DNA of 64,000 nt from Ferruginibacter lapsinanis (GCF_020783315.1 NZ_CP086063.1:2034501-2098500); one strand, 5' to 3'. Positions 37,191-46,270 are shown, counted from the first letter of the stretch. Notes: generated from the sequence alone by a model not told the origin. Made by a program: numbers and translations.

Positions 37191-39812
37191 TTATTGAGAT
37201 AAAACAGTAAGCTTAATGGATGGATTAACGGTGAATTGAGCACCTGTATATAGATTTACCTTATTAACAGTAAGATCACTTGTTAAAACAGGGAATGGTG
37301 TAGCATGACCATATACTATTACAGTTGATGTAGGGCCCGGTATACGACCAGCTTCCCAGTTACCGCAATCAAAAACATCAGAAGTACCTTTATTACCTGT
37401 CCATACACTGATGTTGCTGTTTACCAATGCAACATTTGCTTTAGTATTTACAACAGCAGGAGCTGTATAATTTACCCTTACCCAGCATTTTTGCCCGGCA
37501 GTAGCATTGTTGGTGTTCCTAACTTTGGTTACTAACCATCCATCAGCAGCTGGAGTATAAGTAGTGGTAATCGGACTTGCTAAATTTGCTGCACCTGATG
37601 CAGTTGCCACAGCAATACCATTGTTGTCATAAATAGTTAAAGTAAGATCTCTGCCTGCTACTTCAATGCTATCAATTACTGCAGTAACAGTTGTACCGGC
37701 TTTAGCAAATACTCTACCTGCAACTCTTTCGTTTGTGGCATTGGTAGGTAAAGCACCTCCTTGGCCTAAACCAAGGCAATGGCTATCACCCAGGTCATCA
37801 GCCATTTCCCATTCCTGTGTGGTGCTTGGATCACGTGGTGGGGTATACGTTTTTAAATAATCATAAATATCTTGTACGGTTGTAAAAGTTACACCGGTTG
37901 GAGCTGGTGCCCAGATAGAATAACCATGACCTCTTGCGCCTGAAATTACATGTCCACATACAGCAGTTTTGATCAGTACTCTTCCATCAGGTTGCACAAC
38001 TGATGTGGTAACACCATGTGCTCCTGAGTAATCGTATAATGCTTTTCCGATCCATGATGCATCTGCAACATTCACCCAAACTTGTTGATCAACTGAGTTA
38101 TTGTAAGGAGCAGAACCATAAGCATCACTAATGCCAATAATTGCTTTTCCTCTTCTTTCAATTACAAAATGATCGGTACTTGATCCTGCCTGATAAAACG
38201 GAGCAGTACCACCAGTATAATTAGTAGGGAAGAACTGATCGCCGTCTTTAATATTTAATTTTTGATGCGCTTGTATGATATTTTCCAGATCTTTTCTGAT
38301 AGGCAGATCTGTTTCACTGGTAGGCATATGGCTGTAGCGTTTACCTGTAGTTCCAATATCAAAAATATCTTCAAAGAATACTATCGGATTACCATTAAAA
38401 GCCATTGCTGCTGCATATGCTGCATATAACCTTGGTTCACGAGGATCAATATGTTGGCCGTTTCCTCCTAACTCGTTACCGGTATCCCATCCGGTGTTAT
38501 CACCTAATGCTTTAGAAAAATTACCAACACTATCTAATTTTGGTCTGTACGTATCATGGCTATTTACAAAAGGTGAACTTCTGTAAACTCTTTTAGTGCC
38601 ATAGTCCATCCAGCGTTTACTTTGAAGGTCGTACTGAAGATATTGCATGTTAAAATCACCTGGAGTAGTGTTTCCTTTAACCATTCTGTACAGGCCTCCG
38701 TTAGTACCATATCCTCTTAAAGCAAAATCAAATGCTCCTGTAGCTTCTTCATTACTATAATCGGTTAAACGAACACCGGTAACGTAGTTGTCTAATTCTG
38801 TTGCACCACCTACCCACTCACCAATGCTAAACATATTTTGACCACCGGCGGCCCATGAAGGAATATTGTATTTTACATCTCTTACTATATCTTGTTGTAC
38901 ATCAAAAGGGAAATGTTTTACAGCATCAAAACGATACCCATCTATACCGGTCTGACGTTTTAACCATTTCATCCAGTTTCGTACATTATTTTGCATGTAA
39001 TCTGTTGTCTGAGCTGGGTTAACATAAGGACGTGTTACACCTTTGATAGTAGCCGATCCTGAAGTAGGAATGTTAGAGCTTTGTCCCGGAGCTGAAATGG
39101 TTTCATAATCGATATCCGGCCCAAAGTAAGCGGCTCTGATATCTCCATCATTATTAGGGATATTGGCATTTGGATAAAAATCTGTATAATTTTTAGGCCA
39201 TCTTCCCGCTCTTGTAAAATAATCCAGTCTTGAGCTATCATCTATGATAGGAGTTTTGTAACAAACATATCTGAAGTTCTTGTACCCGTTATTAGTAGCC
39301 AATGAATACGCAGCAGAATCAATACCTCCTGCGTTAGAATTTGTTCCTGCACCATCATGATGGTTCAATACAGCATCGCAAATAACTTCTATACCATTTG
39401 CATGCATTACTGCGATCATTCTTAGCAGATCATCTTTTGTACCACTTCTGGTACTATCTCTGATACCGTCACCACCACCTTTTTGATACTTATCTCCCAG
39501 GTCATACGGATCGAAAGGACTATATCCAACGCTACCACCTGAACCATTCTTTACAAAAGGAGGTACCCAAATGGCATCAAAGCCAAGACCTTTTAATCTT
39601 GGAGCCAGATCGGTTAAATAACTACACCAGTTATAACGGTAGTTACTGTTCCAGTAATCCCACCAAAATCCTTGTAAAACTACTTTATGGATATAAGTAG
39701 ACTTGTCTTGCGCCTGTGTATTGGAAACAGAGAGAGTTAGCAGCAAACCGGCCAATATTGACAGGACGAAAGATTTAAGAGAATGCCTCTTAAGGAGTAA
39801 ACATGACTTCAT
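37191..39812 (-). CDS. Secreted alpha-amylase family protein (GH13)
   Basis: I start it at the ATG at 39812, which begins a normal signal peptide (RHSLKSFVLSILAGLLLTLSV, cut near NTQAQ); the ATG 33 bp upstream adds a non-signal leader. All four GH13 regions are present: DAVLNHH (146-152), GYRFDAVKH with nucleophile D296, acid/base E332 in SIGEWV, and NSHD with D420. This predicts alpha-1,4-glucan hydrolysis outside the cytoplasm. A C-terminal beta-rich extension of about 200 residues follows, but I see no clear T9SS sorting tail. Confidence 0.95.
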   Translation of the reverse strand: MKSCLLLKRHSLKSFVLSILAGLLLTLSVSNTQAQDKSTYIHKVVLQGFWWDYWNSNYRYNWCSYLTDLAPRLKGLGFDAIWVPPFVKNGSGGSVGYSPFDPYDLGDKYQKGGGDGIRDSTRSGTKDDLLRMIAVMHANGIEVICDAVLNHHDGAGTNSNAGGIDSAAYSLATNNGYKNFRYVCYKTPIIDDSSRLDYFTRAGRWPKNYTDFYPNANIPNNDGDIRAAYFGPDIDYETISAPGQSSNIPTSGSATIKGVTRPYVNPAQTTDYMQNNVRNWMKWLKRQTGIDGYRFDAVKHFPFDVQQDIVRDVKYNIPSWAAGGQNMFSIGEWVGGATELDNYVTGVRLTDYSNEEATGAFDFALRGYGTNGGLYRMVKGNTTPGDFNMQYLQYDLQSKRWMDYGTKRVYRSSPFVNSHDTYRPKLDSVGNFSKALGDNTGWDTGNELGGNGQHIDPREPRLYAAYAAAMAFNGNPIVFFEDIFDIGTTGKRYSHMPTSETDLPIRKDLENIIQAHQKLNIKDGDQFFPTNYTGGTAPFYQAGSSTDHFVIERRGKAIIGISDAYGSAPYNNSVDQQVWVNVADASWIGKALYDYSGAHGVTTSVVQPDGRVLIKTAVCGHVISGARGHGYSIWAPAPTGVTFTTVQDIYDYLKTYTPPRDPSTTQEWEMADDLGDSHCLGLGQGGALPTNATNERVAGRVFAKAGTTVTAVIDSIEVAGRDLTLTIYDNNGIAVATASGAANLASPITTTYTPAADGWLVTKVRNTNNATAGQKCWVRVNYTAPAVVNTKANVALVNSNISVWTGNKGTSDVFDCGNWEAGRIPGPTSTVIVYGHATPFPVLTSDLTVNKVNLYTGAQFTVNPSIKLTVLSQ

Positions 39813-39931
39813 AATCGTTAAAATATTATTGTGTAAATAATACACGAATATAAGGAGTTATTTTAAACCACCTTGAATTTTAACAAGATTTAATTTTGGT
39901 TAAAAGCGACTAAGCAGAATTGAGGATGATA

Positions 39932-40840
39932 TTATTTTAATTCAACATAAATATCGGGGCCAAAGATCTTGATCAATGAATCCTTGATTATCAGCGGATC
40001 CTGGACAGGATTTTTAAATGGCATAGCGAGTCTGTACGAACTGCTATCGGCTGCAGCTAACATCACTAACTCATGCCCGAAAGAGCTAAATCTGGCCAGT
40101 GCTTTTTCAGCAGCTTCTTTGGTAGCATATTCTTTAACAACGATCTTAAACAGAACACTATCGGAAGGAGTGGTTACAGCAGCACGTAGGGTTGTATCTG
40201 GTTTTGCTATTACCGGGGTGTCAATTACAGGTGCCACTACAGCAGTATCAACAGTGCTGAGTGGGGCAGTAGCATTGTTTTTATAAAACAGAAAATAGTA
40301 AAGGCTTAGGCCGCCAACAACAGCTAATAAAATAAGCATTGCCAGGAGTAATTTCTTTTTACCAGAATCGTCTCTGCTTTCACTTTCAAACGATACACTC
40401 TCGTCTCTTTTCTCTCTTAGCTGTCTTGGAATGTCATCAATTTTTGGAGTGATAAATTGTCCTGGAATAAATTCATATTCACCATGCTGACTTTTTTGAA
40501 CGGTACCTACACCTTCAATGGTAAGCGGTTTACCGATATTCAAAAATTGCTTTGCCAATATAACGAAAGAATCAAGGTCGGCTGATGCCAATGGTTTGAT
40601 CTTACTTGTTTGCTTGGTGATAAAATCGATAAGAGCTTCGTCTTCTGTTGCCTTTAAATTATATTCAAAGCTGATGGCATTTTCAGGCATTACAAAATCT
40701 TTATCATTTTCTAAAGGCATTGCAACCGAAGGATTTAACCGAAAAGTGCCAATTCCCTGAAGGGTTACTTCTTTGGTGTTATATAAATGCTGAACTAGTA
40801 GTTGCTCTATTTTCACAGTAATTGATTTTGAGAAAAACAA
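39932..40840 (-). CDS. HU-like (CCDC81-type) domain plus SPOR-like membrane protein
   Basis: A 302-residue protein with an N-terminal bacterial-HU/CCDC81-like repeat pair (residues 1-135: EVTLQGIGTFRLN and later LTIEGVGTVQKSQ), a basic stretch, one transmembrane helix near 170-190 (LLLAMLILLAVVGGLSLYYF), a Thr/Pro/Ala-rich linker, and a C-terminal SPOR-like domain (KIVVKEYATKEAAEKALARF). In Bacteroidota this architecture ties a cytoplasmic nucleoid-like module to a periplasmic peptidoglycan-binding module, suggesting a division or envelope role. That role is inferred from the architecture. Confidence 0.8.
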   Translation of the reverse strand: MFFSKSITVKIEQLLVQHLYNTKEVTLQGIGTFRLNPSVAMPLENDKDFVMPENAISFEYNLKATEDEALIDFITKQTSKIKPLASADLDSFVILAKQFLNIGKPLTIEGVGTVQKSQHGEYEFIPGQFITPKIDDIPRQLREKRDESVSFESESRDDSGKKKLLLAMLILLAVVGGLSLYYFLFYKNNATAPLSTVDTAVVAPVIDTPVIAKPDTTLRAAVTTPSDSVLFKIVVKEYATKEAAEKALARFSSFGHELVMLAAADSSSYRLAMPFKNPVQDPLIIKDSLIKIFGPDIYVELK

Positions 40841-40888
40841 ACCTACCTAATATTAGGCACATGGCAAAAACAACAAAGTATTAATTGT

Positions 40889-40896
40889 TACTTTTG
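40889..40896 (+). promoter_or_regulatory. -7 box for the small membrane protein at 40901
   Basis: TACTTTTG ends four bases before the ATG, predicting a leaderless or nearly leaderless message. Confidence 0.5.
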
Positions 40897-40900
40897 CAGT

Positions 40901-41236
40901 ATGATATCTGATAAAGAAAAACAGTTTTTACAATATTGGGAGGCAAACCGGGAGGCTGAAAGTACTGTTGTCAGTAAATTACTGAGAGGTTTTCCAATGG
41001 CAGCCATGTTTGGCCTGCCTATTATCCTGTTGGTAGTGGTTATTAAACTTTTCTTTCCAGATTGGTATATGAAGATATCTCAAACATCACCCGGGATGTT
41101 TATCACTGCTATTATTGCGATGATACTGGTAATAATATTTTATGCCATTTTCCGAATGCATTATAAGTGGGAGATGAACGAACAGTTGTACCAGGAAATT
41201 AAGGCAAAGCAACGTAGAGAAGAGAAAGTAGGCTAG
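40901..41236 (+). CDS. Small two-helix membrane protein
   Basis: A 111-residue protein with an amphipathic N-terminus (KEKQFLQYWEANREAES), two transmembrane helices (about 33-54 and 66-87) and a charged, helical C-terminal tail (YQEIKAKQRREEKVG). No family recognised. Its stop codon overlaps that of the converging smpB gene by two bases. The well-placed -7 box supports it being a real gene. Confidence 0.72.
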   Translation: MISDKEKQFLQYWEANREAESTVVSKLLRGFPMAAMFGLPIILLVVVIKLFFPDWYMKISQTSPGMFITAIIAMILVIIFYAIFRMHYKWEMNEQLYQEIKAKQRREEKVG

Positions 41237-41670
41237 ATACCATATTTCCTTTTAATATCTCTGTCGGTATCTCTTTCTTTGATCGTTTCTCTTTTGTCGT
41301 ATATCTTTTTACCCTTACCAAGTCCGATCTCCATTTTTGCATATCCTTTATCACTGATAAATATGCGTAAAGGAATAATGGAATATCCTTTCTCTTTTGT
41401 TTTGGTCTCCAGCTTTCTTAACTCTCTTTTGGTAAGCAACAACTTTCTTTCCTGCAAAGGTTCATGATTATTGTATGTGCCAAAATTATATTCTGAGATA
41501 TGTAAACTCTTAACGTATAGTTCTCCTTTATCAAAATAACAATAGCTATCGTTAAAGCTGGCTTTACCGCTTCTCAGGCTTTTTATTTCAGTGCCTGCCA
41601 ATACGAGGCCTGCAATATATTTTGCCTCAAAAAAATATTCATGATATGCTTTACGATTACTTATTTCCAT
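41233..41670 (-). CDS. smpB: SsrA-binding protein SmpB
   Basis: The 145-residue protein has standard SmpB features: N-terminal NRKAYHEYFFEAKYIAGLVL, GTEIKSLRSGKASFNDSY, and a basic C-terminal tail (GKKIYDKRETIKERDTDRDI) that threads into the ribosome. SmpB partners tmRNA in rescue of stalled ribosomes; the tmRNA gene is not in this window. It lies downstream of accD, separated by a terminator whose T-tract doubles as its -7 box. Confidence 0.97.
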   Translation of the reverse strand: MEISNRKAYHEYFFEAKYIAGLVLAGTEIKSLRSGKASFNDSYCYFDKGELYVKSLHISEYNFGTYNNHEPLQERKLLLTKRELRKLETKTKEKGYSIIPLRIFISDKGYAKMEIGLGKGKKIYDKRETIKERDTDRDIKRKYGI

Positions 41671-41674
41671 TGTA

Positions 41675-41682
41675 CAAAAATA
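41675..41682 (-). promoter_or_regulatory. -7 box of smpB inside the accD terminator T-tract
   Basis: On the minus strand TATTTTTG (41682-41675) is followed by TACA and then the smpB ATG (41670), so the message would be leaderless or nearly so. The sequence is part of the T-tract after the terminator hairpin. Confidence 0.55.
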
Positions 41683-41717
41683 AAAACAGCAGTATCATAC
41701 AAATATGAAACTGCTGT
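41676..41717 (-). terminator. accD terminator
   Basis: The stem ACAGCAGT-TCATA/TATGA-ACTGCTGT (41686-41717) has one A-A mismatch and a CAAA loop, followed on the minus strand by TTTTTATTTTTG. Confidence 0.8.
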
Positions 41718-41737
41718 AACAAAGTTATGTGTGGTAT

Positions 41738-42649
41738 TTAGTTTTTAAATAGTACCAACAAGTTTCCTAATTTGTCTTTCAAGTCTTTACGTGACACTAT
41801 AAAATCTAAAAATCCATGTTCTAATAAAAATTCACTGCGTTGAAATCCTTCGGGCAGATCTCTCTTTATTGTTTCTTTAATTACCCTTGGTCCGGCAAAG
41901 CCTATCAATGCACCCGGTTCGCCACAAATAATGTCTCCCAACATGGCGAAGGAAGCTGTTGTGCCACCAAAAGTAGGATCTGTACAAAGAGAGATATAAG
42001 GGATCTTTGCATCGGCCAGTTGCGATAGTTTTCCTGATGTTTTTGCTAACTGCATTAAAGAGAAAGCGCTTTCCATCATTCTGGCTCCACCACTTTTATT
42101 GATGATCATAAAAGGGATATTATGAGCTAAACAGTAATCGCATGCACGACTGATCTTTTCTCCCATTACACTACCTAAACTTCCCCCGATAAATTCAAAA
42201 TCCATACAAGCTACCACCAGGTCATTGCCGTTCACTTTGCCATGTGCTACTGTAATTGAATCGTGGATATTCGTTTTTGCGTAAGTTTCTTCCAGTCTTT
42301 TATTGTAAGGTTTCAGATCTACAAAGCCCAGGTAATCTTTCGAAACAACATTGGCAAACAATTCGGTAAACTCATTGTTGTCAAAAATTATTTCAAAATA
42401 TTCGCCGCTTCCAATACGGTGATGATATTCACACTTAGGACAAACAAAATAATTTTCTCTTAATTCGCTAACGGTGCAGGTAAGCTTACAAGAGGGGCAC
42501 ATTGTCCAGATTCCTTCCGGTGCATCTGCCTTGTCTTTTGTAGGTGTAAGAATCCCTTTTTTTATACGTTTGAACCAGCTTTGTTTTGTTTCCTCAGAGC
42601 TGCCATCTTCTCCCGAAAGGTTTACTTCAAAGTCTTCGTCTTTTCTCAT
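41738..42649 (-). CDS. accD: Acetyl-CoA carboxylase carboxyltransferase subunit beta
   Basis: A 303-residue AccD with the N-terminal zinc ribbon C51-x2-C54 ... C70-x2-C73, then the crotonase-fold carboxyltransferase core ([49 protein letters not shown]). It transfers carboxyl from biotin to acetyl-CoA in fatty-acid synthesis, with AccA encoded elsewhere. It follows fbaA on the same strand by 45 bp and may be co-transcribed. A charged N-terminal extension of about 45 residues precedes the zinc ribbon. Confidence 0.97.
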   Translation of the reverse strand: MRKDEDFEVNLSGEDGSSEETKQSWFKRIKKGILTPTKDKADAPEGIWTMCPSCKLTCTVSELRENYFVCPKCEYHHRIGSGEYFEIIFDNNEFTELFANVVSKDYLGFVDLKPYNKRLEETYAKTNIHDSITVAHGKVNGNDLVVACMDFEFIGGSLGSVMGEKISRACDYCLAHNIPFMIINKSGGARMMESAFSLMQLAKTSGKLSQLADAKIPYISLCTDPTFGGTTASFAMLGDIICGEPGALIGFAGPRVIKETIKRDLPEGFQRSEFLLEHGFLDFIVSRKDLKDKLGNLLVLFKN

Positions 42650-42694
42650 TTTTTATTAATTAAAAATTATTAGTTATTAATTTTCAATTATTAA

Positions 42695-43762
42695 CTATGC
42701 GTTGCGGTTAATACAGTTTAAATCTACAAAAGCTTCTTCTAATCTTTTGCTGAAACTTTCTTCGCCTTTACGTAACCATACACGAGGATCGTAATGTTTT
42801 TTGTTTGGACTATCCGGTCCTTCAGGGTTCCCTAACTGACCTTGAAGATATGCTTCATTCTTCTTATAATTTTCTAAAATTCCTTCCCAGAAAGCCCATT
42901 GCAGATCGGTATCTATATTCATTTTAATAGCACCGTATCCAATTGCTTCTCTGATCTGATTTTGAGGAGAACCGCTACCGCCGTGGAATACAAAGTATAC
43001 TGGTTTAGGACCTGTTTTCAATTCTTTTTCGATGTATACCTGGCTATTGTGTAATATGATAGGAGTTAACTGAACATTTCCAGATTTGTATACACCATGT
43101 ACATTACCAAATGCTGCAGCAACGGTAAACATATTGCCTACTTTGCTCAATTCTTTGTAAGAATAAGCAACGTGTTCTGGTTGAGTATATAATTTTTCAT
43201 TATCGATATCGCTGTTATCAACACCATCTTCTTCACCACCGGTTACTCCTAATTCAATTTCGATGCTCATACCTAATGGAGCCATACGTTTGTAGAATTC
43301 TACAGAAGTTGCAATATTTTCTTCAAGTGGCTCTTCACTCAGATCCAACATATGTGAACTGAATAAAGGTTGTCCTTTTTCTTTATAAAATTTTTCTCCG
43401 GCATCTATCAATCCGCTAACCCATGGCAACCATTTTTTTGCCGCATGATCTGTATGTAATACCACCGGTACGCCATACGCCTTAGCCACATTATGTATAT
43501 GTAATGCACCGGAAATACCACCTAAGATATTAGCCTGTAAATTATCGTTTTTCATTCCTTTCCCGGCTATGAACTGAGCCCCGCCATTTGAAAATTGAAT
43601 GATAACAGGCGAATTAACTTTGGCTGCTGTTTCCAATACTGCATTGATTGTATTAGTACCGATCGTGTTTACTGCCGGTAATGCAAACTGATTATTTTTG
43701 GCATCATTGTATAAAGCTTCTAATTCTTTTCCAAATAAAACGCCTGCGCTGTATTTACTCAT
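42695..43762 (-). CDS. fbaA: Class II fructose-bisphosphate aldolase
   Basis: The 355-residue protein matches the class IIA (E. coli FbaA-like) length and motifs: zinc-binding LHTDHAAKK, the GVTGGEEDGVDN loop, the GNVHGVYKSG histidine motif, FHGGSGSP and the KMNIDTDLQWAFW strand. It cleaves fructose-1,6-bisphosphate in glycolysis. The GT39-like membrane-protein gene ends 38 bp upstream, so it may share a transcript with fbaA and accD. Confidence 0.97.
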   Translation of the reverse strand: MSKYSAGVLFGKELEALYNDAKNNQFALPAVNTIGTNTINAVLETAAKVNSPVIIQFSNGGAQFIAGKGMKNDNLQANILGGISGALHIHNVAKAYGVPVVLHTDHAAKKWLPWVSGLIDAGEKFYKEKGQPLFSSHMLDLSEEPLEENIATSVEFYKRMAPLGMSIEIELGVTGGEEDGVDNSDIDNEKLYTQPEHVAYSYKELSKVGNMFTVAAAFGNVHGVYKSGNVQLTPIILHNSQVYIEKELKTGPKPVYFVFHGGSGSPQNQIREAIGYGAIKMNIDTDLQWAFWEGILENYKKNEAYLQGQLGNPEGPDSPNKKHYDPRVWLRKGEESFSKRLEEAFVDLNCINRNA

Positions 43763-43800
43763 AATAGTTTAATTTTTTGCAAAAATAAGATAATTGATGC

Positions 43801-45372
43801 TTATTTCAATTTTACTACAACAATGCCCGGATACAGGTCGGTATTGACAAGGGCCGCATTTTTACACAAAGTACTTGTCAGAAAGTTTTCTTTTTCAAGC
43901 TCTCTGGTGTACGAGAACAGATAATAATCAATTCCAAATTCTTTGATAGCGGCCTCTATATCTGCTGTTGAAAAACTTCCTCTTGAATAATTGTAAAACT
44001 GATTTTTAGCGATCACACTCGCCATTAATAAAAGCGTGTATTGCTCCGGGTTGAGGTGATTACTCATTATTTTTCCTTTTACATTACCTTTTTTTAAACT
44101 GTTTGCAATGGCATATGCTTCTTTACCATTGTACACATTGTTTTTTAATGACAGCAAAGGGTAAATAATAAAGCTGGCAACAAATACTGCTGTTACAAAT
44201 ATTTTTTGAAGAGAAGAGAAGCGAAAACGGCCGAATGCTGCTGTTATTAAATAGCTTCCCATGATCAGAGACAGTATACTTAGTATCCAGATAAATCTTG
44301 TTTCGAGATGGAATAAGAAATACCCGGCAGGCATCAGTATTGATGTGATAGCACAAACAAAAATATTTTCAGGTATTTTTATCACACTGGTTTTTGATAG
44401 CCATAGAAATAGAACGGCTGCAATGATTGCGATACTCAGAAAAGATATCTCTGAAAAAAATGGTATCGATGAAATGATGTTGAGAAAAAATAATTTTATC
44501 TGTAAGAAAATAGTTGATGCAGAAGAGAAGGGAGAGAAGTGTTGCATAAATGGGAGCCAGGGGTCATCCCAACTGTTGTATGCATCCGGATAAGGAGGAC
44601 CCAATAAGAGCTTAGTGTATTCAGTGCCGGGATGTAAATGCAGATAGGCATTATATTTACCGGCATTGGAATAAGTGAGGTAATGATATTTTTTTGATAA
44701 AGCATATATCCACGGTGATATCAACGTAAAGAATGTGATAAAACCGATGAATAGATTTTGTACATATCTTTTTGCTTTATTTATATCAATTGATCTTTTG
44801 TAGTAATAAAAATTAATGATGGTAAAATGTGCCAGAAAGAAAGGGAAAAAATATGCTTTTGATAAATATGCAAATACAGCAATTACTGCACAAATAAATT
44901 GCCGTTTGTTATTGGTGAAAAAATCATTGGAACATACTTGAATGAGATAGAGTGTAAAAAGTAACAACAATAAGAAATCGGCGCATAACTCATAGAAACA
45001 GTAAGATAAAAAAACTGGCACACAGGTATATATTATAACTGCTTTCAAATGGTCTGTAATAGAGAATTTTTTTAAAAGATACCAGGTACTTATCAGCAAC
45101 AATAATCCGGTGAATCCGTTCACATATTTAAACCCAAGAATCGGATCGATACCTAATTTGATCAAAGGAACAACTAACCATGAACTTAGCGGGCTCCAAA
45201 GGCCATTGATGCTTTTAAAGAAATTGCCAGAAGCCACTCTTTCGGCTACGGCGGAATACCCAATACTATCCTGGTCAAAAACAAAACGGTAAAGAGGGAA
45301 GAGTAGAATGAAAAAAATGGCAAATGCCAACAATGCTATTGGCAAGGCATTAGTGACCATTTTTTTTCTCAT
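43801..45372 (-). CDS. GT39/PMT-like multipass glycosyltransferase-family membrane protein
   Basis: A 523-residue protein with about ten hydrophobic helices and a short C-terminal soluble region. The first periplasmic loop contains FDQDSIGYSAVAERV, an acidic motif in the position used by GT39/ArnT-type (GT-C) transferases, and WSPLSSWLVVPLIK is also in that style. Such enzymes use polyprenyl-phosphate sugars as donors. Specificity cannot be inferred. Its upstream region is the 1.26-kb RNA-repeat stretch, so it may be partly read from there. Confidence 0.78.
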   Translation of the reverse strand: MRKKMVTNALPIALLAFAIFFILLFPLYRFVFDQDSIGYSAVAERVASGNFFKSINGLWSPLSSWLVVPLIKLGIDPILGFKYVNGFTGLLLLISTWYLLKKFSITDHLKAVIIYTCVPVFLSYCFYELCADFLLLLLFTLYLIQVCSNDFFTNNKRQFICAVIAVFAYLSKAYFFPFFLAHFTIINFYYYKRSIDINKAKRYVQNLFIGFITFFTLISPWIYALSKKYHYLTYSNAGKYNAYLHLHPGTEYTKLLLGPPYPDAYNSWDDPWLPFMQHFSPFSSASTIFLQIKLFFLNIISSIPFFSEISFLSIAIIAAVLFLWLSKTSVIKIPENIFVCAITSILMPAGYFLFHLETRFIWILSILSLIMGSYLITAAFGRFRFSSLQKIFVTAVFVASFIIYPLLSLKNNVYNGKEAYAIANSLKKGNVKGKIMSNHLNPEQYTLLLMASVIAKNQFYNYSRGSFSTADIEAAIKEFGIDYYLFSYTRELEKENFLTSTLCKNAALVNTDLYPGIVVVKLK

Positions 45373-45457
45373 TATTTACAGTTTGGTTTAATCAAAAATA
45401 ACACTTCTGTAATATTAATAACAAGATGAGCTATTTGATTGGATGTCGCAGAAAAGA

Positions 45458-45485
45458 AAAGCCCACATTTTTAAATGTGGGCTTT
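45458..45485 (-). terminator. Terminator closing the small-RNA array on the minus strand
   Basis: Inverted repeat AAAGCCCACATTT/AAATGTGGGCTTT with TT in the centre, followed on the minus strand by TTTCTTTTC. It lies between the RNA array and the GT39-like gene. Confidence 0.8.
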
Positions 45486-45493
45486 GATCTTTC

Positions 45494-45521
45494 GAACCAA
45501 AGGTCAAATGGTTCTTTTTTT
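45494..45521 (+). terminator. Plus-strand terminator-like hairpin
   Basis: GAACCA/TGGTTC with a 9-nt loop followed by seven T on the plus strand. No plus-strand gene precedes it, so it may end an unannotated plus-strand RNA or be coincidental. Confidence 0.5.
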
Positions 45522-45632
45522 CGTTAATAGGTTGCTACTAGTTTAAAATAGTGGCTTTTAGGATTTGGGTCTTTGGGTTTTTCTAAGGATGTATAATTTT
45601 ACAATATGTTGACTTTATAGGATTTTTAAAAT

Positions 45633-45742
45633 AGAAGTTGACTGATATTGGAATTTTATAGCTATTCAAGTGATTGAATTTTTGCTATCAGTTTTTTTAA
45701 GGATTTTTGGATATTTGATTGATATGTTATCAATCAACTTCT
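45633..45742 (-). ncRNA. Structured small RNA, copy A (110 nt)
   Basis: Read on the minus strand, the RNA begins AGAAGTTGATTGATA and ends TATCAGTCAACTTCT, so its ends form a 15-bp stem with one G-U pair. A TATCTTTG box lies four bases upstream. Inside is an apical hairpin (ATAGC ... GCTAT enclosing TTCAA/TTGAA). The 5' arm can instead pair with a perfect 10-bp local partner (TTGATTGATA/TATCAATCAA). Downstream is ATTTT rather than the longer T-rich tract of copies B and C. The absence of any open frame and three-fold repetition support an RNA gene; function unknown. Confidence 0.7.
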
Positions 45743-45746
45743 AACA

Positions 45747-45754
45747 CAAAGATA
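45747..45754 (-). promoter_or_regulatory. -7 box of RNA copy A
   Basis: On the minus strand TATCTTTG then TGTT then the RNA's AGAAG start. No clear TTG at -33. Confidence 0.55.
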
Positions 45755-45776
45755 AATTGCTATCGCATTGTAGCCT

Positions 45777-45797
45777 AGAGCGTTATTGCTCTTTTTT
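45777..45797 (+). terminator. Plus-strand hairpin in spacer A
   Basis: AGAGC/GCTCT with a GTTATT loop and a T-run on the plus strand; conserved in the B spacer. It may shield the RNA promoter from plus-strand transcription or end a plus-strand RNA. Confidence 0.45.
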
Positions 45798-45868
45798 CAT
45801 CACTCGGTAAATACTGCGCCAATCGTATTTATTCAATCGTAAAATTACGTTATCAAAAGTAGGGGCAT

Positions 45869-45901
45869 AAAAAAACACCTTATGGTCTAGTATAAAGTGT
45901 T
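45869..45901 (-). terminator. Minus-strand terminator in spacer A
   Basis: AACACTTTAT/ATAAGGTGTT (minus strand, one U-G pair, 8-nt loop) followed by T residues. It would stop readthrough from RNA copy B. The pairing is better on the minus than on the plus strand. Confidence 0.7.
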
Positions 45902-45944
45902 TTTTAATTGTTGTATGTTTTGATCTAGCTAAAGCGAAATAAAA

Positions 45945-46065
45945 AGAAGTTGACTGATATTGGAATATTTATAGCTTTTCAAACTATTGGATTTTACTAT
46001 CAGGTTTTTTCAGGATTTTTGGATATATGATTGATACTCTTTCTAAAACTTATCAATCAACTTCT
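45945..46065 (-). ncRNA. Structured small RNA, copy B (121 nt)
   Basis: Same design as copy A: minus-strand ends AGAAGTTGATTGATA and TATCAGTCAACTTCT pair over 15 bp and are followed directly by TTTTTATTT, so the closing stem can itself act as the terminator. A TTG-N20-TATCTTTG promoter lies immediately upstream. The apical hairpin is ATAGTTT/AAAGCTAT-like with a GAA loop. The 5' arm can alternatively pair over 9 bp with TATCAATCA. This is the most canonical of the three copies. Confidence 0.75.
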
Positions 46066-46069
46066 AACA

Positions 46070-46100
46070 CAAAGATAGATCGCTGAGGTATGAGAGACAA
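46070..46100 (-). promoter_or_regulatory. Promoter of RNA copy B
   Basis: Minus strand: TTG (46100-46098), 20 bp, TATCTTTG (46077-46070), TGTT, RNA start. Confidence 0.7.
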
Positions 46101-46121
46101 GAGCGTTATTGCTCTTTTTTT
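46099..46121 (+). terminator. Plus-strand hairpin in spacer B
   Basis: AAGAGC/GCTCTT with a GTTATT loop and a T-run on the plus strand, equivalent to 45777-45797; it overlaps the -33 element of RNA copy B. Confidence 0.45.
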
Positions 46122-46193
46122 ATCACTCGGTAAATACCGCACCACTCGTATTTATTCAATAGTAAAACTACGTTAGTAAAAAAGTAGGGGCAT

Positions 46194-46226
46194 AAAAAAA
46201 CACCTTATGGTCTAGTATAAAGTGTT
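46194..46226 (-). terminator. Minus-strand terminator in spacer B
   Basis: Same hairpin as at 45869-45901, here downstream of RNA copy C; backs up the closing-stem terminator. Confidence 0.7.
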
Positions 46227-46270
46227 TTTTAGTTTTTGTATGTTTTGATTCTAGCTAAAGCGAAATAAAA

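Noticed and set aside
39813..39845. Upstream ATG for the amylase
   Set aside because: The added leader is not part of a signal peptide; the next ATG starts a normal one.
45606..45632. A degenerate fourth copy of the RNA repeat
   Set aside because: A short stretch (GTTGACTTTATAGGATTTTT) resembles the start of the repeat but is too short and mismatched to call.
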